NCBI GenBank assembly: GCA_973895155.1
Contig: OZ316894.1
Coordinates: 11,904,001 to 11,968,000 of the forward strand
Length of the DNA: 64,000 nucleotides
Reading direction: 5' to 3'
From: Marsupella aquatica
Taxonomy: Eukaryota; Marchantiophyta
The translations under genes were made by a program, and so were the position numbers. Below, piece after piece: positions 22,909 to 34,009 of this stretch. Numbering within the stretch: position 1 is the first letter of the stretch; each line of letters starts with the position of its first letter. Under the pieces are notes generated by a model. It searched no databases. It was not told where the DNA came from and worked only from the letters and a program-made list of their open reading frames with translations.

Positions 22909-25900
22909 ATGGTGGAACCTTATTTTTGTGACAGGACACCAGGCCCAGGAGCTTACAATGTTGCACCAGCGGCAAGGACTGTCAGTCCATCACCACCAGC
23001 TTATTCAATGGCTATCCGATTTCGATCCAAAAACAAAGATGATCAACCTGGGCCAGGGACATACACCCCTCGAGTTGGTGGAAGAGGACCTGCCTATACC
23101 ATCCCAGGTCGAAATGATCAGCATCGTGGCCCTGATGGGCCTGGTCCAGGAGCCTACTCACCAGGACCAAGACCTTCAGCACCTGCATACTCTATACCAG
23201 GGAGACATAAAGAGAGCAAAAGAAATCTTACACCAGGTCCAGGCTCTTATGAAGTTAGGGGTAGACGACCAGGTCCACATTACACAATGGCAGGTAAGAA
23301 GGCAGACCCTTTAGGAGAAAAAACTCCTGGACCTGGAGCATATAACCTCCCAAAAGGGACAGCTCCGGCCTTCACAATGGCTGCAAGGTTGGAACAAGAA
23401 GATCCTCACCCAATGCCAGGGCCAGGAGCTTATGATCCCATGCAAAGGTCAGGCTCCCCGGCATACACTATGGCAGGAAGACAAGAACAACACTTTGATC
23501 CAAGGGCTCCTGGTCCTGGTGCCTATGATCCCAACGATCCCTCAGGTGCCCCAGCATTCACCATGGCTCGTCACTATCAAGAAGGACCTCGAGATGAAGG
23601 TCCAGGGCCAGGGGCATACAATATTCTAAGAGGTGGGGATGGACCCCATTATACAATTGCTGGGAGACCAGTAGAGGCTGGAAAGGATAACATGCCTGGA
23701 CCTGGAGCCTACTCACCTGATGATAGGTCTGGCAGTCCAGCATTTACAATAGCCGGAAGGGTAGCAGAAAGTATGAGAGAGAAGTCACCAGGACCAGGAG
23801 CTTATGACCCTCGAGAGAAATCTGGTGCACCGGCATATACCATGGCAGCAAGACAAGCTGGTCCCATTGGAGAAAGGGGCCCTGGTCCTGGTGCTTATAA
23901 TCTCCCAAGTGACAAAACTCCTGCTTTTACAATAGCTGGGAGATTTGAGATCTCAGATCTTCACCCATTGCCTGGACCTGGTGCATATTCTCCCCTCCCT
24001 TTGTCAAAACCCCCAGCTTACACTATTGCTGGACGGCATGAGCAGTCTATTGATTCTCGAGCCCCTGGCCCTGGGACTTACAACCCAGATGTCCATGATT
24101 GCCAACCTGCATACTCAATGGGGCAACGCTTTGTTGATGGCCTGGCATTTCAAGGACCAGGGCCTGGTACATACAATGTTCAAGCGCCAAGAGATGCCCC
24201 AGCCTACACTATTCCAGGGAGGTATGTTGACAGCAAAGCAGAGCAGGGGCCTGGCCCAGGGACTTACTCTGCAATTGTTCCATCAGGTCAACCTGCATTT
24301 TCAATGGCTCGAAGGTATGAATTTAGCCCTCCACCCAAAACTCCTGGGCCAGGACAATATACTTTGAAGGATAAATCTGGAGCTCCTGCATATACAATTG
24401 CTGGTCGACATCCCACAGGACTAGGGGAAAATGTTCCAGGTCCTGGGGCTTACAATCTTCCTAAAGGCATTGCCCCAACTTTCACAATGGCTGCAAGATT
24501 GGACCAGGAAGATCCTCATCCAATGCCAGGACCAGGTGCCTATGACCCCAACCAAAAATCAGGTACTCCAGCATACACTATGGCCAGACGATGGCAAGAG
24601 CATATTGATCCAAGGGCTCCTGGTCCTGGAACATACAATCCCAAAGATCCCTCAGGTGCCCCAGCATTCACCATGGCTCGTCATTATCAACAAGGACCCC
24701 GAGATGAAGGTCCGGGTCCAGGGGCATACAATATTCTAAGAGGGGGGGATGGACCCCATTATACAATTGTTGGGAGACCAGTAGAGGCTGGAAAAGATAA
24801 CATGCCTGGACCTGGAGCCTACTCACCTGATGATAGGTCTGGCAGTCCAGCATTTACAATAGCCGGAAGGGTAGCAGAAAGTATGAGGGAGAAGTCACCA
24901 GGACCAGGAGCTTATGATCCTCGAGATAAATCTGGTGCACCGGCATATACCATGGCAGCAAGACAAGCTGGTCCCATTGGAGAAAGGGGCCCTGGTCCTG
25001 GTGCTTACAATCTTCCAATTGCAAAAACCCCTGCTTTTACAATTGCAAGCCGATTGGAATCTGAAGACCCATTTTCAGGACCTGGGCCTGGTGCTTACTC
25101 TCCTACCCGAGGGTCAAAGGGACCAGCTTATACCATAGCTGGAAGACATGAGAAATCAATTGACCCTCGAGCACTAGGGCCAGGCACATATAATCCTGAT
25201 CAAGATGATGGAAGCCCATCTTTTACAATGGCTAGAAGATACGAAGATCCTAATAGGAATACAAATCCTGGGCCAGGTACATATAATCCTGGTGATGGCA
25301 GAGATGGACCTGCATACACAATTGCTGGGAGGCCTTTAGTGAGTATGGCTCAACAAAGTCCCGGCCCAGCTGAGTACAACCCCTTGGTTAATTATACTCT
25401 TCCACAACCTCCAGCATTTAGCATTCCCGGCAGATATGCAGATCCAAAGTACAACAAAAATCCTGGCCCGGGACAATACACATTGCCAAAGGCTGATAAA
25501 GGTCCTGCCTACACTTTGGCTGCAAGACATCCCGAGAGTGATTTGGAAAGAATTCCAGGCCCTGGAGCATATAACCCTGATACTGGGTCAGGTGCTCCAG
25601 CATTCACCATGGCTGCACGACACGAAATCAAAGATCCATTTGCAGGACCTGGCCCAGGAGCTTACAACATAAAGAGAGATGCAAGTGGCCCCGCCTTCCA
25701 CATGGCCCAACGATACGAATACCATGATACACCGAGAGCACCAGGTCCAGGGGCATACAACATTGATGACAAAAGTGGAGCGCCAGCTTACACAATTGCC
25801 AAAAGATGGCAAACAGGACCAAGAGAATCAAGCCCAGGTCCAGGAGAGTACAATGTACACATACATTCTTGTGTCCCATCTTATAGCATGGCAGGAAGAT

Positions 25901-28900
25901 ATGTAGATCCAAAAGGAGAACAAGGCCCTGGTCCTGGGGCATATGTTTGTGTCGTAAAAAGTGATGCTCCAGCTTATAGCATGGCAGGCCGATATGTTGA
26001 GTCCAAAGCTCCTGCCCAACCAGGACCAGGTCACTATGACAACCTGCCCAAGAGTGGCTCTCCTGCATACACAATTGCTGCTAAGCAAAAAGCTATTGTT
26101 GCTGTACTAACCCCTGGCCCAGGGGCCTATAAAACAGAGACTTCGTCTGGAGCTCCAGCATATACAATTGCGGCAAGGTTTAAGGATGGGGCAGATGACC
26201 CAACGCCAGGCCCAGGGACATACATTGTTGTGAAGAAAAGAGATGGACCTTCTTATACAATTGCTAAGAGATACAAATACAGAGATGGTGAAGACACACC
26301 TGGGCCAGGAGCATATGCTGCAGACCCACATGAATATACACCTGCCTACACAATTGCCGCAAGATTCAAGGATCCAGATAACTTCATGAATCCTGGGCCT
26401 GGCACATACAACATAATTCCCAAACGTGATGGCCCTGCATACACAATTCCTGGCAGATACATTGAAGGAAAGGGTGAACAAACACCTGGGCCAGGAGCAT
26501 ATACACTTGTGCCAATTGGAGGTCAACCGGCATTTACAATAGCTGCAAGAGAAAGAGAATCCAAGATAGAAAAAGCACCTGGCCCTGGCGCTTATAATGT
26601 GCCTCGTTCTATTCCTGGTCCATATTACACTATGGCTGGAAAACATCCAGACTCATTGGCTGACAAAACTCCCGGTCCTGGTGCCTACAATGCAATAGTT
26701 CTCAAAAGCCCAGCCTTTAGCATAGGTATCAAGCTAAAAGGTGAGCCATTTGATCCAAGCCCAGGCCCAGGAACATACAATGTTACAAAGATAACTGGTG
26801 CACCAGCTTATACTATTGCTGGTAGACATCAAATGGGGGCAGCTGAAAAAACTCCAGGACCCGGTGCTTATAATATTTCACGTGACATTCCTGGTCCAGC
26901 CTACTCCTTGGCAGCTCGACATCCAGATAGTGCCCTTGACCCAGGGCCAGGTCCAGGAGCATATAACACCACTCGTGACCTTGGTAGTCCAGCTTTCACA
27001 ATTCCAGGAAGACATGTTGATCCACCAGGTGAGAAGGGCCCTGGTCCTGGAGCATACTCCCCCGACCAACCTTCTGGTGCACCAGCTTTCTCAATTGCAG
27101 GAAAAGTACCTGATAGTCAAATACAAAAAATGCCAGGGCCAGGGCAATACACTTTACCTGGATTTTCTGCTCCTGCTTTCACAATGGCCAAAAGATGGCA
27201 TCAGTCCGGCATTGAGAGAGGACCAGGTCCAGGAGCTTATGAGTTGCCTGACTACACTGCACCAGCTTTCACAATGGCCGGAAGACACGAGATTGTCGAT
27301 CCACATCCATCACCAGGCCCTGGAGCATATAACAATCTACCACCATCTGGCCAACCTGCTTACACTATGGCAGGGAGACACGATCCAGCAGATTTAACCC
27401 CTAACCCTGGTCCAGGAGCTTATGATCCTCATCAAGATAGTGGAGCTCCAGCATACAGTATGGGTCAAAGGTACAAGGATGGACTAGGAGTTGACACACC
27501 TGGTCCAGGCACTTATAGTGTTTGCTTGCCACCCAGTGGCCCAACTTACACTATTCCAGGGAGATATGTAGACAAGAGAGGAGATGAAGTTCCAGGTCCA
27601 GGAGCTTACAATGCAGTGGTTGAAATGACACCAGCTTTCTCAATGGCTGGAAGATATCCAGAATCTTGTTTGAATAAGACCCCAGGACCTGGTGAATACA
27701 CTATTGTTTTGCCCAAAGGACCAGGCATCACAATGGCTGGGAAGCATCAAAAATCATTAGCTGAGAAGACCCCAGGACCAGGTGCCTATCAAGTGTTTCT
27801 CCCATCGGGTGCACCAGCATATACAATTCCAATTCGATTCAAATACAAGGAAGATATTCCTGGTCCTGGGCCAGGATCATACTCACCACAACCAGATCTA
27901 GGAGGGCCAGCCTTTAGTATGCCTGGAAAACATGTCGATAGTTTGGAATCACAAAGCCCTGGTCCATGTGCATACACTCTTCCCAGGGTTGGAGATGCCC
28001 CAGCATTCAGTATGGCAAGGAAATATAGAGATTCCATGGGTCCTGACTCTCCTGGGCCAGGAGCCTACCAAGTCAACATAAATGACAAAGGACCGGCATA
28101 CTCAATGGCTGGTAGGGATATTGATCCAGCTGTTGACCCAATCCCTGGGCCTGGTGCTTACAATGTAGATCAACCTGGTAGCACCCCAGCATTCTCTATG
28201 GCAGGTAGATACCCTGAGTCCAAATTGTACAAAACACCTGGTCCAGGCGAGTACACTCTACCAGGATTTAGTGCTCCCGCTTACACAATTGCTGGGAAAT
28301 ATCAAGAGTCACTGGCTGAGAAGACTCCTGGTCCTGGTGCGTATAATGCCATAGTGGAAAAAACTCCAGCTTTCTCAATTGCCATTAAGCTGCCCTACTT
28401 TGACCAAGAAAAAACACCAGGCCCTGGTGCATACTCCCCTACAAGTAAATCAGATGCACCTGCATACACTATACCCGGAAGGAATGAGCCAAAATATCCA
28501 CAAATTGGCCCTGGACCAGGTGCATATGACCCTGACCCGGGTAGTGATGCACCAGCTTTTAGTATGGCTCAAAGATACAGGGATGGGTTGCAACCAGACA
28601 GTCCTGGGCCAGGCACCTACAATGTTCAACAAAAGTCAGATGCACCAGCTTGGTCCATTCCAGGGAGGGATAATGCTCCTAAGCCAGACTTAACTCCTGG
28701 TCCAGGAGCATATGAAATGCCCCCAATCACCACAAATGCTTTCTCAATTGCAAGACGTTATGAGGAGCATAAAAGGGAGCAAAGCCCTGGCCCTGGAGCA
28801 TATAGTGTCCAAGTCAAAAGTGATGCTCCAGCTTACACAATGCCAGGACGAATTGCTGATCCTCTTGGTGAGAAAACACCAGGACCTGGTGCTTATGAGG

Positions 28901-29622
28901 CTGACAAGAGACCCCATTGTCCTGCATTTACAATGGCTCAAAAATTGAAGTACTTTGATAAGGAAGTGGTTCCAGGACCAGGTACTTATGCTCCACCTAA
29001 GCCTTCTCGAGGGCCTGCATACACCATGGCTCAAAGACACGAAGAACACATAGACCCAAGAGCTCCTGGCCCAGGGACGTACAATGTTAAGTTTGAAGAA
29101 GGCAAAGGACTGAGTATGGGGCAAAGGTACAAGGATTCAATAGAATGGGATCACCCAGGTCCAGGCACTTATGAGGTAAGAGATGAATCTGGTGCTCCAG
29201 CTTACACCATGGCAGGAAGGCATGTTGAAAGTAAAGATGTTGGACCCCCTGGCCCAGGAGCATATACTCCCCAAGTTGATGATGGGGCACCAGCATATAG
29301 CATTGCAGGTAGATTTGTGGACTCAAAAATAGAAAAAGGGCCAGGACCGGGTGCTTATGATCCTAGAGACAAATCTGGAGCACCAGCTTATACCATGCCC
29401 AGTAGACATTTCTATCAGGGAGATACAAGTGGGCCAGGCCCAGGAGCATATGAAGCTCCCAGAGCTACCTCGCCTGCTTTCTCAATGGCAAAGCGCTACA
29501 AGTACAAATCAGATGAAAAAAGTCCAGGACCAGCATCTTACAAGCCAAATGTGAAACCTGTTACAAGTTCATCGCCTGCCTTCACAATGCGAAAACGACC
29601 TTTTTGGTTTTACTTGAAATGA
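22909..29622 (+). CDS. Giant sperm-tail PG-rich (SHIPPO/STPGR) repeat protein
   Basis: A single frame of 2237 codons with no intron. Nearly the whole protein is about 72 head-to-tail units of ~31 residues with the pattern (T/S/A/G)PGPGAYxxxxxSGAPAYTMAGR. This is the sperm-tail PG-rich repeat of ODF3/SHIPPO (CIMAP) proteins, which associate with axonemal or outer-dense-fibre microtubules. Family members usually carry a handful to about ten repeats. There is no signal peptide, membrane segment or other domain, and the tail is basic (MRKRPFWFYLK). Units are diverged from one another except for one recent block duplication. Start: ATG at 22909 gives only nine residues before the first repeat; alternatively it lies in an intron, with the exon starting after the acceptor at 22934. 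A flagellar role is inferred from the family; microtubule binding is not shown by sequence. Functional constraint is suggested by an intact frame across 6.7 kb. Confidence 0.93.
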   Translation: MVEPYFCDRTPGPGAYNVAPAARTVSPSPPAYSMAIRFRSKNKDDQPGPGTYTPRVGGRGPAYTIPGRNDQHRGPDGPGPGAYSPGPRPSAPAYSIPGRHKESKRNLTPGPGSYEVRGRRPGPHYTMAGKKADPLGEKTPGPGAYNLPKGTAPAFTMAARLEQEDPHPMPGPGAYDPMQRSGSPAYTMAGRQEQHFDPRAPGPGAYDPNDPSGAPAFTMARHYQEGPRDEGPGPGAYNILRGGDGPHYTIAGRPVEAGKDNMPGPGAYSPDDRSGSPAFTIAGRVAESMREKSPGPGAYDPREKSGAPAYTMAARQAGPIGERGPGPGAYNLPSDKTPAFTIAGRFEISDLHPLPGPGAYSPLPLSKPPAYTIAGRHEQSIDSRAPGPGTYNPDVHDCQPAYSMGQRFVDGLAFQGPGPGTYNVQAPRDAPAYTIPGRYVDSKAEQGPGPGTYSAIVPSGQPAFSMARRYEFSPPPKTPGPGQYTLKDKSGAPAYTIAGRHPTGLGENVPGPGAYNLPKGIAPTFTMAARLDQEDPHPMPGPGAYDPNQKSGTPAYTMARRWQEHIDPRAPGPGTYNPKDPSGAPAFTMARHYQQGPRDEGPGPGAYNILRGGDGPHYTIVGRPVEAGKDNMPGPGAYSPDDRSGSPAFTIAGRVAESMREKSPGPGAYDPRDKSGAPAYTMAARQAGPIGERGPGPGAYNLPIAKTPAFTIASRLESEDPFSGPGPGAYSPTRGSKGPAYTIAGRHEKSIDPRALGPGTYNPDQDDGSPSFTMARRYEDPNRNTNPGPGTYNPGDGRDGPAYTIAGRPLVSMAQQSPGPAEYNPLVNYTLPQPPAFSIPGRYADPKYNKNPGPGQYTLPKADKGPAYTLAARHPESDLERIPGPGAYNPDTGSGAPAFTMAARHEIKDPFAGPGPGAYNIKRDASGPAFHMAQRYEYHDTPRAPGPGAYNIDDKSGAPAYTIAKRWQTGPRESSPGPGEYNVHIHSCVPSYSMAGRYVDPKGEQGPGPGAYVCVVKSDAPAYSMAGRYVESKAPAQPGPGHYDNLPKSGSPAYTIAAKQKAIVAVLTPGPGAYKTETSSGAPAYTIAARFKDGADDPTPGPGTYIVVKKRDGPSYTIAKRYKYRDGEDTPGPGAYAADPHEYTPAYTIAARFKDPDNFMNPGPGTYNIIPKRDGPAYTIPGRYIEGKGEQTPGPGAYTLVPIGGQPAFTIAARERESKIEKAPGPGAYNVPRSIPGPYYTMAGKHPDSLADKTPGPGAYNAIVLKSPAFSIGIKLKGEPFDPSPGPGTYNVTKITGAPAYTIAGRHQMGAAEKTPGPGAYNISRDIPGPAYSLAARHPDSALDPGPGPGAYNTTRDLGSPAFTIPGRHVDPPGEKGPGPGAYSPDQPSGAPAFSIAGKVPDSQIQKMPGPGQYTLPGFSAPAFTMAKRWHQSGIERGPGPGAYELPDYTAPAFTMAGRHEIVDPHPSPGPGAYNNLPPSGQPAYTMAGRHDPADLTPNPGPGAYDPHQDSGAPAYSMGQRYKDGLGVDTPGPGTYSVCLPPSGPTYTIPGRYVDKRGDEVPGPGAYNAVVEMTPAFSMAGRYPESCLNKTPGPGEYTIVLPKGPGITMAGKHQKSLAEKTPGPGAYQVFLPSGAPAYTIPIRFKYKEDIPGPGPGSYSPQPDLGGPAFSMPGKHVDSLESQSPGPCAYTLPRVGDAPAFSMARKYRDSMGPDSPGPGAYQVNINDKGPAYSMAGRDIDPAVDPIPGPGAYNVDQPGSTPAFSMAGRYPESKLYKTPGPGEYTLPGFSAPAYTIAGKYQESLAEKTPGPGAYNAIVEKTPAFSIAIKLPYFDQEKTPGPGAYSPTSKSDAPAYTIPGRNEPKYPQIGPGPGAYDPDPGSDAPAFSMAQRYRDGLQPDSPGPGTYNVQQKSDAPAWSIPGRDNAPKPDLTPGPGAYEMPPITTNAFSIARRYEEHKREQSPGPGAYSVQVKSDAPAYTMPGRIADPLGEKTPGPGAYEADKRPHCPAFTMAQKLKYFDKEVVPGPGTYAPPKPSRGPAYTMAQRHEEHIDPRAPGPGTYNVKFEEGKGLSMGQRYKDSIEWDHPGPGTYEVRDESGAPAYTMAGRHVESKDVGPPGPGAYTPQVDDGAPAYSIAGRFVDSKIEKGPGPGAYDPRDKSGAPAYTMPSRHFYQGDTSGPGPGAYEAPRATSPAFSMAKRYKYKSDEKSPGPASYKPNVKPVTSSSPAFTMRKRPFWFYLK
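23323..25051 (+). repeat. Twelve-unit tandem block duplication within the STPGR gene (1110-bp period)
   Basis: Positions 23323-23941 and 24433-25051 encode almost the same seven successive repeats (units 5-11 and 17-23). Some are identical, for example the units containing ILRGGDGPHYTI and PDDRSGSPAFTIAGR. The offset is exactly 1110 bp, which is twelve units, so the reading frame was kept. This is much younger than the general divergence among units and shows the array is still growing by unequal exchange. Confidence 0.9.
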
Positions 29623-29969
29623 AACCTGAGTGGGCCTCATTTTGAGTTTTTGGTTCCAAAAGCACGTGTTGAAAGACTACCTTGAGGGTTATGTCTCTCA
29701 ATTCAAGAAGACAAGCAAAGCAACAGTTGATCATACAACACCTCCCCTAGGAACCAGCGCAAGTATGAAATTGGCCCTCAATCGTCTAGTCTATCACATG
29801 AGCTGTTCAAATTGTGTACAAAGAAATGAATGAAGATTATAATTTTGTGTATTTGTCAATTATACATAATGGCTTTGCATGAAAATGAATATTATTCCAC
29901 ATGGGTCTGATGACAAGGATTTTAGTCAAATGTAATTAACAAAGAAACAGACTAATTTGCATTAGTAAA

Positions 29970-30118
29970 GTATCTTGCATTTTTAGGTCAATAGAACATT
30001 GCTTGCACATACCAAACGGGAGATATTTCATTGGCTATAACTAATATCTTGCATTTTAGGTCAATACAACATTGCTTGCACATACCAAACGGAAGATATT
30101 TCATTGGCTACAACATTA
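29970..30118. repeat. 74-bp tandem duplication
   Basis: Two adjacent copies beginning ATCTTGCATTTT and containing GCTTGCACATACCAAACGG and GATATTTCATTGGCTA differ at only a few bases. It lies ~350 bp past the stop codon of the STPGR gene and may be inside its 3' UTR. Confidence 0.9.
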
Positions 30119-31806
30119 GTTATCACAAAATATCAATCTCATGTTGTTGCTTACTGTTTTGTGTGTTGCATAATCTGAATCCCATGCATGAAGAACTTTT
30201 GTTGTGGTTATATTGACTGCTCCCGTGCAGTTGTTCACCTTTGCAGATCATGTTCTCTGGATATTTATTCTTGGAGAATCCACATCAGCAATCAACTGAC
30301 TGCATTTAAGGTGTGGTCGATCTAGAGAAGGCATCAAATCCAATTTGGTTGCAGGACATGTCCTAGTTTTTGCCCTTCTAGACTTCAAGTTGCAACCTGT
30401 GGACAAAGTATGCACAAGACTTTAACATGAGCATCTCATATCTGTCTGGTTTGAGCACATCAAAGTGGTGCAATGATTGCCTGCAATATTCATGTGTATT
30501 GATTGAGTTTCTCAACTTATTCTTGTGTAAAATAGTTCATGCTGAGTATTGTATGAATTCAACTCACACTTCTTGTTTTTCATGTCTTTTTACCCATGAA
30601 GAAACACTTTTATAAGATGAGATGGTTGCTGCCATTGCGGTATAGTACGTAGAATAGGTAAGTTGTTGAAGTACATCAATTAATCTCTATTTGGAACGCT
30701 GTTTCTCAAAAAGAATTCTTAAAGCACAACATTGTGGGAATTCTCTCTAGAATTTATTTTTCTGGGAGATCCAAGTCCAAAGGCAGGCAAAAATCAATAC
30801 AATTAATTGTGGCTGATTTATATCTCTGCATCATATCCATGATTGCCCAGGCCACAATTCATCATCATGAAGAAATATTTTGAGTCCAATATACCACATG
30901 TCTCACAATTTCTCCCATGGACAGTGGAACTTGTAAATGTATCTGCAATGAAAGCAGCTAACTTTAGATTCAAAGTTGGGCAAAAGCACAGGTTTTCTCT
31001 TCACAGAAAAGAATCAACAATGTGTTGTTGACAGTCTAATGGTGCTCATGTGCATCCCTTCAATGTGTAATGAAGCAAGAACATGCGTAAGCTATATGAA
31101 AGAGAACTTCCGATCTGGTTTGATCTTTATTGACTACCTTGACAAAGAAACTCCACTACCACCATTTGTCACCAAGCAGTACATCATTTTGCTTTGGACA
31201 AAATACTTATCTTAAACAATAGAGTGATCAATGAGATGTCTCCTCAATGTTCCATCTTATCAACTAAGGAGCTAGATGCTAAAAACCCTCACTCAGCCCC
31301 CATCCCTTTGAAGCTTTTCCAAGAACTCCACTCTTGCAACTTGGTAAATACTAGAATTAACTGTAATAACTTACATCTATCAACTCAAAAGTATTATATA
31401 TCTTGAAAATACCTGCAAATCAACTGAAAACCAACAAACCAAAGAGAGTCCTCCCAATCATTTGCCACGCTACTCTCAAAACTTCTCAAGAAAATTGGCA
31501 CAACATCCATGTTAATTTTAAGATTATATTTGTTTCTTATATTCTAAACTCTGATAATCTTGCATTGAACTGAGAACAGGACTGAGAATGTACATGCAGG
31601 ACACTTAATTCCCAAGCATAGTAAGGGCTTGATGAGATTTAAATTGTTGTATGTCTATTGTCGATCCTGGCCTCCATTAGCTAGATAAACAAGGGGAAGT
31701 ACGTTAGTAGGGAGAGGGCTAGTTGGGAGAGTTAGGTGCACAAGGGAGAACAGAAGTGGTTGTAGCTGTTTGCTTTGGCCTCATCCTCACTCTCTATTTT
31801 TTGATT

Positions 31807-31808
<2 letters not shown>

Positions 31809-31848
<40 letters not shown>
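31809..31848. repeat. (TC)n microsatellite
   Basis: About twenty uninterrupted TC dinucleotides followed by TATTTTGC. It is flanked by pyrimidine-rich sequence and has no coding context. Confidence 0.95.
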
Positions 31849-31849
<1 letters not shown>

Positions 31850-32342
31850 TTTGCTTGAGTATTGATTGTACTTACTCTCCCCTTCTTGCTCATTGCTTGC
31901 GCCCTCTCTACTCCAATTGAAACAGGAGCATCATTCAGCTAGAACTTTGCAATGCTTACACAACTCAAAAACCAAGGCAGCTGAGAAACTGACTCAAGGT
32001 AGTTTGCAATGGTAGATATGTGTTGAGAATGGTGAATGTGTTTAAGGCAGTCACATAATCCAATTCTTTGACACTTTTAGATTCAATAAGGGTGGTCAAA
32101 TTAAATATTTGAAAATTGAAAATATCTAGTGCCTCGTTACCTATTTCAATTTTTTTATTGTCAGTTTAAACTGAGTGGCAATGTCATTACATTATTGAAG
32201 TGTCTCAGAAACCCTAAACTACATATCTTGAATAGCTATGAATAGAGCTTCTTTCTCTAGTCCAATTTCACATCATCAATTCCAAGTCCCGAGGTTATTG
32301 ATTGTATCAGGGTATCAGTACTTCCCCCTAGCCATCAGGGTA

Positions 32343-33266
32343 CAGTGAACTCTGAATAAGCGCACCCTCTGGGGAAGAGAGATCCGGTGTGCACTAAACC
32401 AGGTGTTGCATGACTTGATAAGCGCACATCCCGCAAAAAGTGCTGTAATAGATACGTGTGCTTAATTTGGGGTCCTTTGTTAAATGTGTAATTATCCAGG
32501 GTTTCCAGGTATTTGAGACCAAGTTGTGTGGGCGATGGCAGATTGAGCACTACCAAGTGAATAAGCAATGATATGGACTCCAAAACTCACCATGCACATT
32601 GTAAATACTACAATATGCCCAGATCACCCAAGATTCCATGAAAACAAACTTTATTTTAAAATGACAACTTTCTGTGTCCAATGAGTAATAAAAACACAAG
32701 TGGACTACAGTTCCTACATTAAGCCTACACAACTTCTTCAGTACCGACGACAATATGGATTCATCAGTCCCCTCCAACTAAGGAGCTTCTTGCCTGGTCT
32801 ACTTTGCCCTCCACTGCCTCAGTATTGTATTTCCCTTCAATATAGGTCCATCTGGCATCTGGACTAAAAGTCCCGTTCAATTTCTTCCACCTATGCAGCT
32901 GGCCAAAGCATTCACCTATGGACCCCGTAGTCAGCCTCATACCTTGATCCCTGCCCTAATTCTTTGCCCAAACTCCTTAAGTGCATTATGTACTCTACTA
33001 ATAATGGGCATGCATTTATTGGTAAATGACATTTCTGGAGTTTATGCATTTACATATAAGCGCATTCAATCACTTATCCAGGGTTTACTTCCACTTTGGA
33101 AATTGCACTTTGGAAATTGTTGTTTAGCAAAATAATTTTAGCCCTATGTGTGCTTAGAAAAATTGCTTAAAAACCGCTTATCCCGTGTAAAAAAAGGGGA
33201 AGAACAAGATGGCATGCACTGATCAAGGGTAAATGTTTATGGAGTTTGTGCTTATCCAGAGTTCAG
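32343..33266. mobile_element. Pogo/Tc1-mariner-like TIR element with TA target duplication
   Basis: The left end is TA|CAGTGAACTCTGAATAAGCG and the right end is the inverted form, GCTTATCCAGAGTTCAG|TA. The TA dinucleotides at 32341-32342 and 33267-33268 fit the TA duplication of Tc1/mariner elements. Termini starting CAGTGAA...TAAGC recall pogo/Tigger ends. Subterminal AAGCGCAC and CGCTTATCC motifs recur inward from both ends. There is no intact transposase frame, so it is non-autonomous. A ~21-bp direct repeat (GTACTTCCCCC(T)AGCCRTCAG) also brackets it and is unexplained. Confidence 0.7.
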
Positions 33267-34009
33267 TACTTCCCCCAGCCGTCAGTGAGATGACTGAGTT
33301 AAAAGTTCTAAAACTGCTTCTTTGGAAAAACTTACTCAGTGATGCTGCTGTGCGGCCATAGTCAACAAGACCTGAGCTGAAAATACAATGGATTTTAAAT
33401 ACTATTTTAGGTGTTTTTTAAGTCAATGAGGCTAGTCAGGTTTATTCAGTGACTCATTGTGCGACTGCCAAGTCAAAAGTTGATTAAGTGGGGCAGCTGA
33501 GATAATCCAATGAGGGAGCTGAGTTTAACAAGAATGTTTTTCATTCAGAGAAGACATTAAGTTCCACTTATATCTCCTCATACCCTTGGGTCATTTAAAA
33601 TTGATGGGGTACTCTCAAATCCAGTGCCATTGCATCTGAAAAAAGAATACTAGTTTCTAGCTATATATTAAATACAGTGATGCATCATAAATTTATATTG
33701 CATCACTGATGTATTTTGCATGCTTGACGGACCATCTTGCCTACAAGCATCAATTGGTTGTTCACTTGAACGCTAGCTTCAGGCTCTAAACTTTCACTAA
33801 GAGACATCCAACTTTATCACAAAACAACAATAACAAAATTAATTTGAATGGCCCAATTTGCACCTGATGGCATTATTTAGCTCAATCAACAACTGCGGTA
33901 GCCTTGCTGTGGTCTAGGCTATGGTCAATCTACTAATTGGGTATTAATATACAACATAAATTCAAGGAGATGTCATTTGAATCCTCTAAAATGATTGTGA
34001 CATAGTGAT
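33267..34009. other. Intergenic, nothing recognised
   Basis: AT-rich sequence between the pogo-like element and the gypsy LTR region. No coding or RNA gene and no clear repeat was found. Confidence 0.4.

Larger units (their letters stand above)
29623..32340. other. 3' flank of STPGR gene and intergenic DNA
   Basis: No gene recognised. It contains the 3' UTR of the upstream gene, a 74-bp tandem duplication (29970-30118) and a TC microsatellite (31809-31848). Short frames here have no recognisable motif. Confidence 0.4.

Noticed and set aside
22928-29554. Many overlapping frames on both strands within the STPGR gene
   Set aside because: They are repeat-driven shadows of the PGPGAY-coding sequence; their own translations show only translated repeats.
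22909-29622. CRISPR-like or satellite DNA interpretation of the ~93-bp repeats
   Set aside because: The repeats are degenerate at DNA level but conserved at protein level, in one open frame with no spacers.
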